Shown: piece by piece, positions 32,653-39,751 of the stretch
Layout of the letters: each line of letters begins with the position of its first letter
How positions within the stretch are numbered: position 1 is the first letter of the stretch
Assembly (NCBI RefSeq): GCF_000426465.1
Contig: NZ_KE384527.1
Coordinates: 62,001-126,000 of the forward strand
Direction: 5' to 3'
Length of the DNA stretch: 64,000 nt
Origin: Epilithonimonas caeni DSM 17710
GTDB lineage: Bacteria; Bacteroidota; Bacteroidia; Flavobacteriales; Weeksellaceae
Notes under the pieces: generated by a model
Databases searched by the model: none
Seen by the model: only the letters and a program-made list of their open reading frames with translations
What the model was told of the DNA's origin: nothing
Program-made: the position numbers and the translations under genes

Positions 32653-33618
32653 TTAAAATGCTAAAGGTTTTAAATTCAAACCTAAATTTTGTTCCCAGCC
32701 ATTGGCAATATTCATATTTTGGACAGCTTGTCCGGATGCACCTTTCAGAAGGTTGTCAATTGCGGAATGAACTGCTATTTTATTTCCTTGTTTTTCGATT
32801 TGTATAACGCAGAAATTGGTATTAACAACCTGTTTCATATCAATCGGTTTTTCTGAAACTTTCACAAAAAATGAATCCTTATAAAAGTCTTTATATAAAG
32901 AGTAAATCTTCTCCAACTCCCAATCACATTCGATAATAGAGCTTGTGAAAATCCCTCTTGCGAAATCACCTCGCCACGGAACAAAATTGAGTTCAACTTC
33001 TTGATTATTCAGCGTATTGACTTGTTTTAAAATCTCATCAACGTGCTGATGATTCAAAGTTTTGTAAGCAGAAATATTATCATTTCTCCAAGTGAAATGC
33101 GTGGTTGGTTGCAAAGATTGTCCAGCTCCGGTAGAACCAGTGATTCCCGTTGTGTAAACATCTTTCAGCAGATTTTCTTTCGCTAAAGGCAATAACGCCA
33201 ACTGAATCGCAGTTGCAAAACATCCAGGATTGGCTATACTTTTAGAATTTTGGATTTCACCAAGATAAATTTCCGTTAAACCGTAGATGAAATTTCTGTT
33301 TTTAAAATCTCCTTCCAATCGGAAATCATTACCTAAATCAATAATCAAAGTTTCATCTGACACCAGATTTTCATTCAGCCAATTCTGACTTTCTTTGTGT
33401 GGAAGGCAAAGAAAAAGAATGTCGGTTTGTGAAATTTCATTCGTCAAAACCAAATCGCAAATTGAATCCAAATCCGGATATAATTCTGAAATCTTCACGC
33501 CGGAATTGGAACGACTGAACAAAAACTTTAATTCTATATTCGGATGAAAAGCCAGCAATCGAACAAGTTCGCTTCCTGTGTAACCGTTGGCTCCGATAAT
33601 TCCGACTGATTTTTTCAT
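32653..33618 (-). CDS. argC: N-acyl-gamma-glutamyl-phosphate reductase
   Basis: The start at 33618 (M-K-K-S-V-G-I-I-G-A-N-G-Y-T-G) gives 321 residues; the in-frame extension upstream is made of REP sequence and is not part of the protein. The NADP-binding G-A-N-G-Y-T-G-S-E is followed by the catalytic Cys in N-P-G-C-F-A-T-A. It reduces the acylglutamyl phosphate made by ArgB. Confidence 0.95.
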   Translation of the reverse strand: MKKSVGIIGANGYTGSELVRLLAFHPNIELKFLFSRSNSGVKISELYPDLDSICDLVLTNEISQTDILFLCLPHKESQNWLNENLVSDETLIIDLGNDFRLEGDFKNRNFIYGLTEIYLGEIQNSKSIANPGCFATAIQLALLPLAKENLLKDVYTTGITGSTGAGQSLQPTTHFTWRNDNISAYKTLNHQHVDEILKQVNTLNNQEVELNFVPWRGDFARGIFTSSIIECDWELEKIYSLYKDFYKDSFFVKVSEKPIDMKQVVNTNFCVIQIEKQGNKIAVHSAIDNLLKGASGQAVQNMNIANGWEQNLGLNLKPLAF

Positions 33619-33629
33619 ATTATTTTGTT

Positions 33630-33713
33630 GAACCCTTCGGGTTCTGGTAAATTTTGATTTATTTTTCTCCATAGGTTTCACCTACGGCTATTCATATTGA
33701 ACTCTTCGAGTTC
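33630..33713. repeat. REP element copy A, between argC and argG
   Basis: Three GAA-triloop hairpins: GAACCCTTCGGGTTC (33630-33644), CCATAGGTTTCACCTACGG (33669-33687) and GAACTCTTCGAGTTC (33699-33713). The middle one and the following CTATTCA are identical to copy C at 43050-43068 beside the transposase. It fills the space between argC and argG. Confidence 0.85.
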
Positions 33714-33718
33714 TCTGG

Positions 33719-34912
33719 TTAATTCAATTTATTAACCTGATGATATATATTGAGTGAGTTGCTGAGGATTTTGGTAAATCCCTTCACATCTTCACCACTC
33801 CAGGCGAGATTTTCTTCGCCGTAACTTCCAAATTTTGAAGACATCAAATCATTGTCAGACTCGATTCCGTTCAGAATGAAACGATACGGATGAAGCGTGA
33901 TGAATACCTTTCCATTAACGGTTTTCTGAGAATCCTGCAAAAATGATTCGATATTTCTCATCACCGGGTCAAGGAAAAGTGCTTCGTGAAGCCAGTTCCC
34001 ATACCAATCTGACAACTGCGATTTTATCGTCTGCTGGTATTTTGACAACGTGTGTTTTTCCAGCAAATGATGCGCTTTGATGATGATTGACGCTGCAGCA
34101 GCCTCGAAACCGACACGTCCTTTGATGCCGACAATTGTGTCCCCAACGTGAATATCACGACCAATTCCGTAAGGTGAAGCCAATTGCTCAATCTTCTGAA
34201 TTGCTAAAACGGGATGAGAAAACACTTCATCATTCACGGAAAACAGTTCTCCGTTTTTGAACTCGATTTCCAGATTTGTAGGTTCTGTTTTTTCAACTTG
34301 TGACGGAAACGCTTCTTCCGGAAGGTAATTCTGAGATGTCAAAGTTTCTTTTCCGCCAACCGAAGTTCCCCAAAGTCCTTTGTTAATGGAATATTTTGCC
34401 TTGTCAAAATCCATTTCGTAATTGTGATTTTTCAGGAATTGGATTTCATCTTCACGCGACAAACTCAAATCACGAATTGGTGTGATGATTTCGATTTTTG
34501 GACACATGACCTGGAACATCAAATCAAAACGAACCTGGTCATTTCCTGCTCCTGTACTCCCGTGCGCAATGGCAGCTGCTCCGATTTCCAAAGCAACTTC
34601 CGCAATCGTCTGCGCCTGAATCGTTCTTTCCGCACTTACAGACAACGGGTAAGTATTGTTTTTCAGAACGTTACCAAAAATCAAATACTTAACACAATCA
34701 TTATAATATTTTTCCGAAGCATCAACAAACCTGTAAGAAGCCACACCTAATTTTTCCGCTTTTGCCTTAAGCGAAACCTCATCTTCCTTATCAAAACCTC
34801 CTGTATTAATCGTAACTGCGTGAACTTCGTAACCCAAAGTTTCACTCAGATATTTTGCGCAATAAGAAGTGTCCAAACCTCCGCTAAATGCCAAAACTAC
34901 TTTCTTACTCAT
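33719..34912 (-). CDS. argG: Argininosuccinate synthase
   Basis: The 397-residue product carries the ATP-pyrophosphatase motif A-F-S-G-G-L-D-T-S-Y-C near the N-terminus, A-H-G-S-T-G-A-G-N-D-Q-V-R-F for citrulline/aspartate, and D-I-H-V-G-D-T-I-V-G. It joins citrulline and aspartate using ATP. It overlaps the GNAT gene by 8 bases and so is translated with it. Confidence 0.96.
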   Translation of the reverse strand: MSKKVVLAFSGGLDTSYCAKYLSETLGYEVHAVTINTGGFDKEDEVSLKAKAEKLGVASYRFVDASEKYYNDCVKYLIFGNVLKNNTYPLSVSAERTIQAQTIAEVALEIGAAAIAHGSTGAGNDQVRFDLMFQVMCPKIEIITPIRDLSLSREDEIQFLKNHNYEMDFDKAKYSINKGLWGTSVGGKETLTSQNYLPEEAFPSQVEKTEPTNLEIEFKNGELFSVNDEVFSHPVLAIQKIEQLASPYGIGRDIHVGDTIVGIKGRVGFEAAAASIIIKAHHLLEKHTLSKYQQTIKSQLSDWYGNWLHEALFLDPVMRNIESFLQDSQKTVNGKVFITLHPYRFILNGIESDNDLMSSKFGSYGEENLAWSGEDVKGFTKILSNSLNIYHQVNKLN

Positions 34913-35483
34913 TGTTATTATTTATGGATTCAAAATTTTTCTTTTTCTCTTTATTCAGATTTTCGGGAACGAAAAGCATTGCCGTACAAAGACAGTTTTT
35001 ACGTTCTTTCATCATCAAGATATCGTAGTTCACACAATTTTTACAGCCATTCCAGAATTGTTCGTCCTGAGTCAGTTCAGAATAAATAACCGGTTTGTAA
35101 CCTAAACTGCTGTTGATTTTCATCACCGCCATTCCTGTTGTCAATCCAAAAATTTTCGCATTCGGATATTTTTCACGGGATAATTGGAAAATCCTTTCCT
35201 TAATCTGAGTTGCCAGACCGGCATTCCTAAATTGAGGCGAAACTATCAATCCGGAATTGGCTACATACTCACCGTTTGTCCATGTTTCTATATAGCAGAA
35301 GCCTGCCCAGATACCATTTTCGTCAATGGCGATAATAGAATTGCCTTCTGAGATTTTTTTGCCCAGATATTCGGAAGAACGTTTTGCGATACCAGTTCCG
35401 CGTTTTTTAGCGGAATCCTCCATTTCGTTTCTGATTTCTTCTACATAAACCAAATGTTTCTCTGAAGAAACTTCTAATTTCAT
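34905..35483 (-). CDS. GNAT acyltransferase heading the arg cluster (ArgA-like role)
   Basis: The 192-residue product has GNAT motifs: G-F-C-Y-I-E-T-W in the strands, V-A-N-S-G-L-I-V-S-P-Q-F-R-N-A-G-L-A-T for acetyl-CoA binding, and S-S-L-G-Y-K-P-V near the end. A Cys-rich stretch follows (N-G-C-K-N-C-V-N-Y, K-N-C-L-C-T). It is the first gene of the arg set. No classical argA or argJ is seen, so it is the likely source of the N-acyl group on glutamate. The acyl donor (acetyl or succinyl) is not readable. Confidence 0.85.
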   Translation of the reverse strand: MKLEVSSEKHLVYVEEIRNEMEDSAKKRGTGIAKRSSEYLGKKISEGNSIIAIDENGIWAGFCYIETWTNGEYVANSGLIVSPQFRNAGLATQIKERIFQLSREKYPNAKIFGLTTGMAVMKINSSLGYKPVIYSELTQDEQFWNGCKNCVNYDILMMKERKNCLCTAMLFVPENLNKEKKKNFESINNNNE

Positions 35484-35620
35484 TGATATTATCTAAATTA
35501 AGATGCAAAAATAAAATTATTTTACTTTATAAAACAAATAATTCAGATAATTTTATCTGTTAAATTTATTTTAACAATAATATTATCTTTAAGTAAAATT
35601 CAAATATTGCTAATTTATTA

Positions 35621-35628
35621 TATATTTG
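35621..35628 (+). promoter_or_regulatory. Bacteroidota-type -7 box
   Basis: TATATTTG is a full match to TAnnTTTG and lies 16 bases before the ATG at 35645. I see no matching -33 TTG at proper spacing, so the promoter call is tentative. Confidence 0.5.
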
Positions 35629-35644
35629 CTAAAAAGGTATAGTT

Positions 35645-36061
35645 ATGGAAAACCAATGTCCTAAATGCAATAACAAAAACGTTTCAAAAAGTGGAATTAT
35701 CAAAGGAAAACAAAGATTCTACTGCAGGAATTGCAACTATAATTTTACGGTTAAAAAATTAGGGAAACAAATTGACGACTATTATGTCACCAAAGCCTTA
35801 CAACTCTATCTTGAAGGATTAAGTTTCCGGGAAATTGAAAGAATCATAGGCGTTTCTCACGTCAGCATCAGTTCCTGGATTAAGAAATACAATATCACAA
35901 GACCCCCACATTCAGGATTCCATCCGGTTTATAAAGTATTGAAACAAAACGAATTGATAGAATACATTTCTCAGGAAAACAATCTTGAAAACTCGGGATT
36001 GATCATCACTCAATTTGCCGATAAGTATATGCTGATCAAGTGGGAGCGGTTCAAAAAATAA
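35645..36061 (+). CDS. InsA-like zinc-ribbon/HTH protein (domesticated transposase part)
   Basis: The 138-residue product has an IS1 InsA-type zinc ribbon (C5-x2-C8 ... C27-x2-C30, with F-Y-C-R-N-C-N-Y-N-F) and a helix-turn-helix (L-S-F-R-E-I-E-R-I-I-G-V-S-H-V-S-I-S-S-W-I-K-K). In IS1 this part binds DNA. No InsB/DDE domain follows; instead the protein ends with about 45 residues of unique sequence. No terminal inverted repeats are visible. It has its own promoter-like box. A domesticated DNA-binding protein is more likely than an active IS. Confidence 0.8.
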   Translation: MENQCPKCNNKNVSKSGIIKGKQRFYCRNCNYNFTVKKLGKQIDDYYVTKALQLYLEGLSFREIERIIGVSHVSISSWIKKYNITRPPHSGFHPVYKVLKQNELIEYISQENNLENSGLIITQFADKYMLIKWERFKK

Positions 36062-36113
36062 ATGATAGTTGATAAATTATAAATAATCAAGACAGTCGTT
36101 TATCAGCTATCAT
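36062..36113. repeat. 15-bp hairpin after the InsA-like gene
   Basis: ATGATAGTTGATAAA (36062-36076) pairs with TTTATCAGCTATCAT (36099-36113) with one mismatch. It begins at the last base of the stop codon. The weak T content after it makes it a possible terminator only. Confidence 0.6.
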
Positions 36114-36228
36114 TCATCAATTATAAATAAAACTATATACTTTCCATTAATATATATTAAATTTTTGTAAACAAAATATTAATAACAATTTGGCAATGAT
36201 AAAATAAACACCAAATTATTATTAATTT

Positions 36229-37608
36229 ATGAAGAAATTTCTCACTTTTATAGGATTGGCGTTTTTAAGCTCCAGCCTATATTCGCAAGGTTCGCCTGAT
36301 TACGGGAATGGATTAAAATTAAATCTGAATCCTGAAGGCGATAAGTATGTAAGATTTATTCTTTGGAACCAGATATGGTTAAGAAATACAGAAATGAATC
36401 CCGGAACAATGGTTTCTGATGAAGCCACCAAAAATTCATGGAACATCGGAAACCGACGACTGAGAGCACTCGCTTATGCACAAATCACGAAGCGATATAT
36501 GATTTTGATGCATTTCGGAATTAACAATCAGACTTTTATCAATGGCGGGGGCTCCGGAACGACAGGAACAGGCGGTTATGGAAACGGTAAAAAACCGCAA
36601 ATGTTTTTTCACGATGCCTGGAACGAGTATGCCGTGGTTTTACCAGGAGAAGCCGGAAAATTCAGTTTGAGTCTGGGAGCCGGTCTTCATTATTATATGG
36701 GACTTTCCAGAATGACAATGGCCTCAACACTCAATTTCCTGACTGTTGATTCCCCGATTTTTACTTGGCCATTGATTGACAACTCTGACCAATTCGCCAG
36801 ACAAATGGGAATGTTTGCCAAAGGAAAATACGGCAAATTCGAATATCGTTTTAGTTTAAACAAACCTTTTGCAACTAACCTTACACCAGTTGATGTTACA
36901 AATCCGGCAGCGAGAGTGGCAGTTGACAACAACGGAAACCCGGAATTCTCAAAGGCCGGTTATGTGGAATATCAATTCCTTGACTCGGAATCCAATCTTT
37001 TGCCTTTCAAAGTGGGCTCGTATTTGGGAACTAAAAAAGTTTTCAATGTAGGCGCCGGTTTTTACCATCAGAAAGACGGAACCAGAACTTCAGTCAATTC
37101 TCAAATCGAGAAACACGACATTGCTCTGTATGCGATTGATGCATTTGCAGATTTGCCATTAGGAAATGCGAAAAACAAAATGGCACTTTCCGCTTACGCA
37201 GGATTTTACAATTATAATTTCGGACCGAATTACCTGAGAAATCTTGGTATTATGAATATTGGCTCAACTGACCCCAATTTCGTTGGTGATAAAGCCATTG
37301 CAGGCGCAGGAAACCTCCAGCCAATGATCGGAACCGGAAATATCTATTATCTACAGGCAGGTTTACTTCTACCAAGCAATGCCGACAAACCGAAAATCAG
37401 AATTCAGCCTTTTGCAGCTTACACGAATAAAAACTTTAAAGCCCTAGAGAATTCGTCTTCGCAATTTGACATCGGTGCAAACTGGTTTATTGACGGCCAT
37501 CACGCAAAATTGACAACTCAATACTCCACAAGACCAACCTACACAAGCGCAACAGCTGAACCAAAATCTAAAGGAGAATTCATCCTTCAGTTCCAGATCT
37601 ATCTATAA
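36229..37608 (+). CDS. Outer-membrane porin-like protein
   Basis: The 459-residue product has a signal peptide ending S-L-Y-S-Q and beta-strand-rich sequence throughout, ending with the aromatic strand F-I-L-Q-F-Q-I-Y-L typical of outer-membrane barrels. Sections such as A-Y-A-Q-I-T-K-R-Y-M-I-L-M-H-F-G and L-S-L-G-A-G-L-H-Y-Y fit porin-type barrels of Flavobacteriia. Its position 28 bases before an MHS transporter suggests it brings the transporter's substrate across the outer membrane. Confidence 0.85.
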   Translation: MKKFLTFIGLAFLSSSLYSQGSPDYGNGLKLNLNPEGDKYVRFILWNQIWLRNTEMNPGTMVSDEATKNSWNIGNRRLRALAYAQITKRYMILMHFGINNQTFINGGGSGTTGTGGYGNGKKPQMFFHDAWNEYAVVLPGEAGKFSLSLGAGLHYYMGLSRMTMASTLNFLTVDSPIFTWPLIDNSDQFARQMGMFAKGKYGKFEYRFSLNKPFATNLTPVDVTNPAARVAVDNNGNPEFSKAGYVEYQFLDSESNLLPFKVGSYLGTKKVFNVGAGFYHQKDGTRTSVNSQIEKHDIALYAIDAFADLPLGNAKNKMALSAYAGFYNYNFGPNYLRNLGIMNIGSTDPNFVGDKAIAGAGNLQPMIGTGNIYYLQAGLLLPSNADKPKIRIQPFAAYTNKNFKALENSSSQFDIGANWFIDGHHAKLTTQYSTRPTYTSATAEPKSKGEFILQFQIYL

Positions 37609-37636
37609 AAATTTTTAACATCAAATCTTAAATACA

Positions 37637-39217
37637 ATGAGCGATTCACATCACGAACAGTACGAAAACCTGAGCGACAAGCAGAAAAACCGCACCATCT
37701 GGAGCGTGATCATGGCTTCGTCCCTCGGAACTCTTATAGAATGGTATGATTTCTACATCTTCGGAAGCCTGGCAGTCGTCTTAGCCACAAAATTCTTCCC
37801 TGCAGATAATCCAACAGCAGCGTTCTTGTCCACCTTGGCAACTTTTGCAGCAGGTTTTGTCGTAAGGCCTTTTGGAGCATTATTTTTCGGAAGATTGGGA
37901 GATCTGATCGGAAGAAAATACACTTTCCTTGTAACACTTCTGATCATGGGATTCTCGACATTCCTCATCGGATGCATACCGAGTTATGAAACCATTGGTT
38001 TTATGGCACCGGTTTTAGTTTTAATCCTGAGACTTTTACAAGGCTTGGCACTTGGCGGAGAATACGGTGGTGCTGCAACTTACGTAGCAGAATATGCACA
38101 GCCCGGAAGACGCGGCTACTGGACATCCTGGATTCAGACGACTGCAACGGCAGGATTATTCATTTCATTAATTGTAATTCTGATTACAAAAACTTCACTA
38201 TCTGCGGAGGAATTTGACAGTTGGGGATGGAGAATTCCGTTCTGGATTTCAATTTTGATGGTTATTGTTTCGTATTTCATCCGAAAGAATATGAAAGAAT
38301 CACCGCTTTTTGCAAAAGCCAAAAGCGAAGGAAAAACCTCTACAAATCCTTTGAAAGAGAGTTTTGGAAACAGATTCAATTTCAAGTTTGTGCTACTGGC
38401 TCTTTTCGGAGCAGCGATGGGACAAGGTGTCATCTGGTACACGGGACAATTTTACGCAATGAGCTTTATGCAAAAAGTAATGAACATCGACACCACTCAA
38501 GTCGATTCATTAATGGCATTGGCGTTATTTCTCGGAACACCATTCTTCGTTTTCTTCGGATGGCTGTCAGATAAAGTCGGGAGAAAAGCAGTGATGATGA
38601 CCGGAATGCTGGTTGCCATCTTAGCATACAGACCAATATACAGCGCAATGTTCAACTCTGTTGATACTGCTAAAAAAGAAGTTGCAGCAGGCGGAATCAC
38701 AGAAAAAAGAACCGTGAAAGTTCACGACAAAATCGCAACCGACAGCTTGATCACTTTTCATAAAGAAATTGCTTACACTGACGGAACATTAATGAAAGAA
38801 GACAGTATTGTGCATTGGTCAGCCGCAGGTCCCGTAATGAAGGATGGCAAAGCGGAAGAGCCGAAAGTGACCAAATCTATTCACATCAATGATAATACAA
38901 GATGGTATCTGGTATTTTTAGTATTCATCCAGGTGATTTTTGTAACCATGGTTTACGGTCCAATTGCAGCATTCCTGGTAGAAATGTTCCCTGTCAGAAT
39001 CCGTTACACGTCTATGTCTTTACCTTACCATATTGGAAATGGTGTATTTGGCGGACTATTGCCAGCAGTTGCAACATATCTTGTAACAACAGGAAAAGAC
39101 GCAGGACACGCAGGCTGGTATCTGGAAGGACTCTGGTATCCGATTGGTGTTGCTGCAGTCTGTCTGGTAATCGGTTTGGTTTACATCAAAAACAAAAATC
39201 AAAATATCCATGAGTAA
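37637..39217 (+). CDS. MHS-family MFS transporter (carboxylate/osmolyte type)
   Basis: The 526-residue product has 12 predicted membrane helices. Signatures of the metabolite:H+ symporter branch are I-E-W-Y-D-F-Y-I-F-G-S, G-R-L-G-D-L-I-G-R-K-Y, L-A-L-G-G-E-Y-G-G-A and F-P-V-R-I-R-Y-T-S-M-S. An unusual hydrophilic insert of about 60 residues (K-K-E-V-A-A-G-G ... K-S-I-H-I-N-D-N-T) lies between helices 8 and 9. The neighbours (porin, CrbS-like kinase, acs) point to acetate or another short carboxylate, but ProP-like substrates are possible. Confidence 0.88.
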   Translation: MSDSHHEQYENLSDKQKNRTIWSVIMASSLGTLIEWYDFYIFGSLAVVLATKFFPADNPTAAFLSTLATFAAGFVVRPFGALFFGRLGDLIGRKYTFLVTLLIMGFSTFLIGCIPSYETIGFMAPVLVLILRLLQGLALGGEYGGAATYVAEYAQPGRRGYWTSWIQTTATAGLFISLIVILITKTSLSAEEFDSWGWRIPFWISILMVIVSYFIRKNMKESPLFAKAKSEGKTSTNPLKESFGNRFNFKFVLLALFGAAMGQGVIWYTGQFYAMSFMQKVMNIDTTQVDSLMALALFLGTPFFVFFGWLSDKVGRKAVMMTGMLVAILAYRPIYSAMFNSVDTAKKEVAAGGITEKRTVKVHDKIATDSLITFHKEIAYTDGTLMKEDSIVHWSAAGPVMKDGKAEEPKVTKSIHINDNTRWYLVFLVFIQVIFVTMVYGPIAAFLVEMFPVRIRYTSMSLPYHIGNGVFGGLLPAVATYLVTTGKDAGHAGWYLEGLWYPIGVAAVCLVIGLVYIKNKNQNIHE

Positions 39218-39253
39218 TACTAGATTATTTATTAATTTTAAAACAAAGAAAAA

Positions 39254-39481
39254 ATGGACGGACTAAAAAAAATATTAGGTGTAGTTTGGATATTACTGGC
39301 ATTGGTAGTTCTCTACTTCGGACTGACAGTAATGGGAATCCCTAAACTAACATCAGGAAAACAGGAAGATTTGGTATTCGGGATTATTATTGTATTCATC
39401 CTCTTGCCTATTGTTTCCGGAGGATTGGGTGTATTCGGGTATTATGCCTTGAGCGGAGATTATTCCGAAGAAAAATTATAA
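39254..39481 (+). CDS. Small membrane protein of the MHS transporter operon (DUF6814-like)
   Basis: The 75-residue product has two transmembrane helices (I-L-G-V-V-W-I-L-L-A-L-V-V-L-Y-F-G and I-I-I-V-F-I-L-L-P-I-V-S-G-G-L-G). It starts 36 bases after the transporter. From memory it fits DUF6814, found beside MFS transporters in Bacteroidota. It may be a transporter accessory subunit. Confidence 0.75.
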   Translation: MDGLKKILGVVWILLALVVLYFGLTVMGIPKLTSGKQEDLVFGIIIVFILLPIVSGGLGVFGYYALSGDYSEEKL

Positions 39482-39503
39482 CACTAAATTATAATTCATA
39501 TTT

Positions 39504-39538
39504 GATAATTGATGAATGATACTCGTTCATCAATTATC
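39504..39538. repeat. 13-bp perfect hairpin
   Basis: GATAATTGATGAA (39504-39516) pairs exactly with TTCATCAATTATC (39526-39538), followed by TTTTATC. It separates the transporter genes from the kinase genes and may be a terminator or processing site. Confidence 0.7.
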
Positions 39539-39556
39539 TTTTATCAATGATCATTT

Positions 39557-39751
39557 ATGAAGAAACGACACGAACAAAAACTGATTCTCCTGAGCTTTGG
39601 ACTATTTATCTTATTCAGTGCTCCGATGATTCTTTTGTTCAACAGCGAGAAAGAATTGTTCGGGTTTCCGATGATTTATATCTATATCTTCGGCGTATGG
39701 ATGACCTCAATCATCATTTCGTTTGTCATTTTCAAAAAGTACGATGAATAG
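39557..39751 (+). CDS. Two-helix membrane protein before the SSS-kinase (DUF3311-like)
   Basis: The 64-residue product has two helices with F-G-F-P-M-I-Y-I-Y-I-F-G-V-W-M-T-S in the second, which resembles DUF3311 proteins that accompany sodium:solute symporters. It overlaps the start of the kinase gene by 8 bases. I infer that it assembles with the symporter domain of the kinase. Confidence 0.75.
   Translation: MKKRHEQKLILLSFGLFILFSAPMILLFNSEKELFGFPMIYIYIFGVWMTSIIISFVIFKKYDE

Noticed and set aside
35645-36061. Complete IS1-type insertion sequence
   Set aside because: There is no InsB/DDE part, no terminal inverted repeats and no target duplication around the gene.
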